Below, piece after piece: positions 21,385 to 22,866 of a DNA stretch of 22,866 nt. Location: the NCBI RefSeq assembly GCF_051960575.1, contig NZ_JBQCEE010000178.1, positions 1 to 22,866 on the forward strand, read 5' to 3'. The position numbers and the translations under genes are program-made. The notes below the pieces were generated by a model that searched no databases, was not told where the DNA came from, and worked only from the letters and a program-made list of their open reading frames with translations. The stretch's first letter is position 1, and every line of letters starts with the position of its first letter. Origin of the DNA: JBQCEE01 sp051960575. Its GTDB lineage: Bacteria; Actinomycetota; Actinomycetes; Mycobacteriales; Jatrophihabitantaceae.

Positions 21385-21400
21385 GACATCCGTACGGACC
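21385..21400 (+). promoter_or_regulatory. ArsR-type operator half of a paired motif (permease side)
   Basis: The plus strand holds the perfect palindrome TCCGTACGGA (21389-21398) within GACATCCGTACGGACC, about 20 nt upstream of the permease ATG. A related copy lies at the other end of the same promoter region in opposite orientation. Confidence 0.55.
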
Positions 21401-21452
21401 TACGGAAGTACCGTCGGGTCTACGCTTACCTCCGCGAGAATGCAAGTCCGCA

Positions 21453-21477
21453 CGGTCGTACGGATATACTGGAGCGC
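21453..21477 (+). promoter_or_regulatory. leaderless promoter of DUF6153 gene with second operator copy
   Basis: TATACT at 21465-21470 ends 7 nt before the GTG at 21478, so the transcript probably starts at the start codon. On the minus strand the sequence just upstream reads TATATCCGTACGACC, matching the permease-side motif ACATCCGTACGGACC with one base missing, and it overlaps the -10. Confidence 0.6.
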
Positions 21478-21960
21478 GTGACAGGCCGGACGACGTGGGC
21501 GAGAACGCTGTCGCGCGCGGTCGCCGCCCTCGTGCTGGCCGGTCTGTTCGCCATGCACGGCCTGCCCGATGCCATGGCCACGGCCAGCTCAGGGATGGCT
21601 GCGGCCGGCACGCTCGAGCTGGGACAGCGCGAGGCATCCCCCACCGATCAGCGTGCCGAAGACCGACAGGTCAGTGACATGTCGGCAGATATGCATGGAC
21701 GCCAGCAACGTGACGCGCCGGTCGCGCTGTCTTCCGCCCTTCGTGGCGCCCCCGCATCGATGCCTGGTGGCTGCGGACTGGATCACGCGGGCTGCGTCGC
21801 TGTGCTGCGGGACGCACCGCGCACAGACGCGCCCGCCGTGGTTGCTGCCGATGCGTACATCGTGGCTGGCTCGGCGCGGACCGATCCTCGACATTCCGTC
21901 GTCTGCTGTCGCGCGCCGCCCGACGTGTCGCTCGTCGAACTGGGGATCAGCCGGACGTGA
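21478..21960 (+). CDS. DUF6153 family protein
   Basis: 160 aa: an N-terminal TM/signal segment SRAVAALVLAGLFAMHGLPD with the family's MHGL motif, a polar low-complexity middle with scattered Met and His, then CGLDHAGCVAVLRDAP, the second conserved block. DUF6153 proteins are secreted or membrane-anchored actinobacterial proteins often encoded beside DUF305 copper-type lipoproteins. The GTG at 21478 is fixed by the TATACT box 7 nt upstream. The DUF305 gene follows after 101 bp, so the two may share a transcript. Function unknown; metal binding is inferred from neighbours. Confidence 0.75.
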   Translation: MTGRTTWARTLSRAVAALVLAGLFAMHGLPDAMATASSGMAAAGTLELGQREASPTDQRAEDRQVSDMSADMHGRQQRDAPVALSSALRGAPASMPGGCGLDHAGCVAVLRDAPRTDAPAVVAADAYIVAGSARTDPRHSVVCCRAPPDVSLVELGISRT

Positions 21961-22061
21961 GCCGGCTTGGCAGCACGCACCCGCACCGGGTGCGAACACG
22001 CTGCCGCGCCCGCACACGTCCACGTCCTGTTCGACCAGTCCGACGAAAGGCACCCACAACC

Positions 22062-22748
22062 ATGCGCAAGACCCTCGCCGTGACCGGCGCCACCTTCGCG
22101 GCCGCCGCCGCGATCACCCTGTCCGCCTGCAGCAGTTCCGGCTCGTCCCACTCCTCGGCAGATTCGTCGGGCATGCCAGGCGGTCACTCGATGAGCGGCA
22201 TGAGCATGAGCTCTATGCCTACCGCATCCGGAACGGCCCAGGCCGGCGCGCCTGCGACCGGACCGCACAACGCCGGCGACGTCACCTTTGCCACCGACAT
22301 GATCCCGCACCACGCCCAAGCCCTCGCTATGGCCAAGATGGCGCTGACCAAGGCGGCTAGCCCGAAGGTCAAGCAGCTCGCCCAGCGCATCGAAAACGAG
22401 CAGTCGCCCGAGATCAGCCTCATGTCCGGCTGGCTCAAAGGATGGAACAAGCCCGTCCCCGACACGACCATGGGCGGCATGGACATGGGCTCCACCAGCG
22501 ACTCGATGACCATGCCCGGCATGATGAGCGCCGCCGACATGGCGAAACTCAACTCCGCCACCGGCAGCACCTTCGACAAGCTGTTCCTCAGCCAGATGAT
22601 CACCCACCACACCGGCGCGATCACCATGGCCAACACCGAATTGACCCGCGGTCAGAACGGTGACGCGAAGACACTGGCCAAGTCGATCATCGCTGGCCAG
22701 AGCAACGAAATCACCGAGATGAAGGCGCTCCTGCCGACCATCAAGTAG
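22062..22748 (+). CDS. DUF305 lipoprotein, Met/His-rich, probable copper-binding
   Basis: 228 aa. Signal peptide with lipobox AAITLSAC (lipid-bearing C23), a Ser-rich spacer, then Met-rich GGHSMSGMSMSSM typical of periplasmic Cu(I) sites. The DUF305 repeat follows twice: DMIPHHAQALAMAKMALTKA and QMITHHTGAITMANTELTRG, each with the HH pair, separated by another Met-rich insert (MGGMDMGSTSDSMTMPGMM). DUF305 domains form ferritin-like helical bundles. The ATG at 22062 begins the signal peptide; AAAGG is 12 nt upstream. It would be lipidated by Lgt, a copy of which is encoded in this window. Confidence 0.9.
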   Translation: MRKTLAVTGATFAAAAAITLSACSSSGSSHSSADSSGMPGGHSMSGMSMSSMPTASGTAQAGAPATGPHNAGDVTFATDMIPHHAQALAMAKMALTKAASPKVKQLAQRIENEQSPEISLMSGWLKGWNKPVPDTTMGGMDMGSTSDSMTMPGMMSAADMAKLNSATGSTFDKLFLSQMITHHTGAITMANTELTRGQNGDAKTLAKSIIAGQSNEITEMKALLPTIK

Positions 22749-22755
22749 CTGGCGC

Positions 22756-22795
22756 GGGCCGGGCGTGCTCCGTCCACGCCACCGCAGCCCGGCCC
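22756..22795 (+). terminator. possible hairpin terminator after the DUF305 gene
   Basis: GGGCCGGGC (22756-22764) and GCCCGGCCC (22787-22795) form a perfect 9-bp GC stem, starting 7 nt after the stop codon; an alternative GGCCCC/GGGGCC stem follows. There is no T-tract, so this rests on stem strength and position. Confidence 0.4.
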
Positions 22796-22866
22796 CCGCC
22801 GACCGGGGCCCGCCGGTGTTGGCCCGGACGCGGACGGGGCGGGTGAGGTTCCCGCGCTTCCCCCCC

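Noticed and set aside
20008..21477. The plus frame upstream of the DUF6153 GTG, open across the permease gene.
   Set aside because: It is antisense to the permease; the DUF6153 start is fixed by its promoter, and the upstream part lacks protein character.

Overview
High-GC, actinobacterium-like DNA: roughly 70% GC by eye, many GTG/TTG starts, ATGA/GTGA stop-start overlaps, and two genes whose start codon lies 7 nt after a TATACT box, as in leaderless actinobacterial mRNAs. The order (Mycobacteriales, Pseudonocardiales or other) cannot be settled from the window. An insertion-sequence fragment, a cluster of detoxification genes and many broken genes point to an accessory or island region, chromosomal or plasmid-borne. 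LAYOUT: 1-1209 holds the 3' end of an ISL3-type transposase, a small CxC/WHxGH reading frame and gene-poor DNA. 1210-5097 (minus) is a tightly overlapping operon: a frameshifted PAP2-type phosphatase running without a stop into a MarR regulator, a small membrane protein, lgt, a ClC chloride channel and a tiny one-TM protein. 5222-5740 (plus) has a thioredoxin-like protein and a nonsense-mutated NTF2-like remnant. 5855-12041 is a divergent sulfur-stress locus: leftwards a rhodanese, a CstB-like MBL/pseudo-rhodanese/rhodanese fusion, a TauE/SafE exporter and a Cys-rich mini-protein; rightwards a DUF302 protein, a CstR-like regulator and cytochrome bd genes (cydA intact, cydB frameshifted by an extra copy of a 7-bp tandem repeat). 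12377-14013 (minus) is a graveyard: a Phd/RelE-like toxin-antitoxin pair and a methyltransferase, each with several lesions. 14045-17412 (minus) is a second CstR-like operon: CstR paralogue, MMPL transporter, DUF302 paralogue and DUF2892 membrane protein. 17734-18611 (minus) encodes a CrcB/Fluc fluoride-channel pair behind a structured leader. 18844-21366 (minus) encodes a permease fused to two YHS domains, an ArsR-type regulator and a DUF4396 protein split over two overlapping frames. Divergent to it, 21478-22748 (plus) encodes a DUF6153 protein and a Met-rich DUF305 lipoprotein. HOW IT FITS TOGETHER: Four near-identical palindromes of the type TACCCC-N-GGGGTA lie in exactly two places, the divergent promoters of the two CstR-like operons. 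Both regulators keep two Cys 29 residues apart but have Gly where CsoR has its copper-binding His, the pattern of the persulfide sensor CstR. The best reading is a two-operon, CstR-controlled reactive-sulfur regulon: persulfide oxidation and sulfur transfer, sulfite/thiosulfate export, a sulfide-tolerant terminal oxidase, duplicated DUF302 proteins, a YgaP-like membrane protein and an MMPL pump. The right end is a separate metal/metalloid module with its own paired operator motif. Frame lesions fall in the flanking genes and in cydB, while the core sulfur genes are open; whether the lesions are biological or sequencing errors cannot be decided here.
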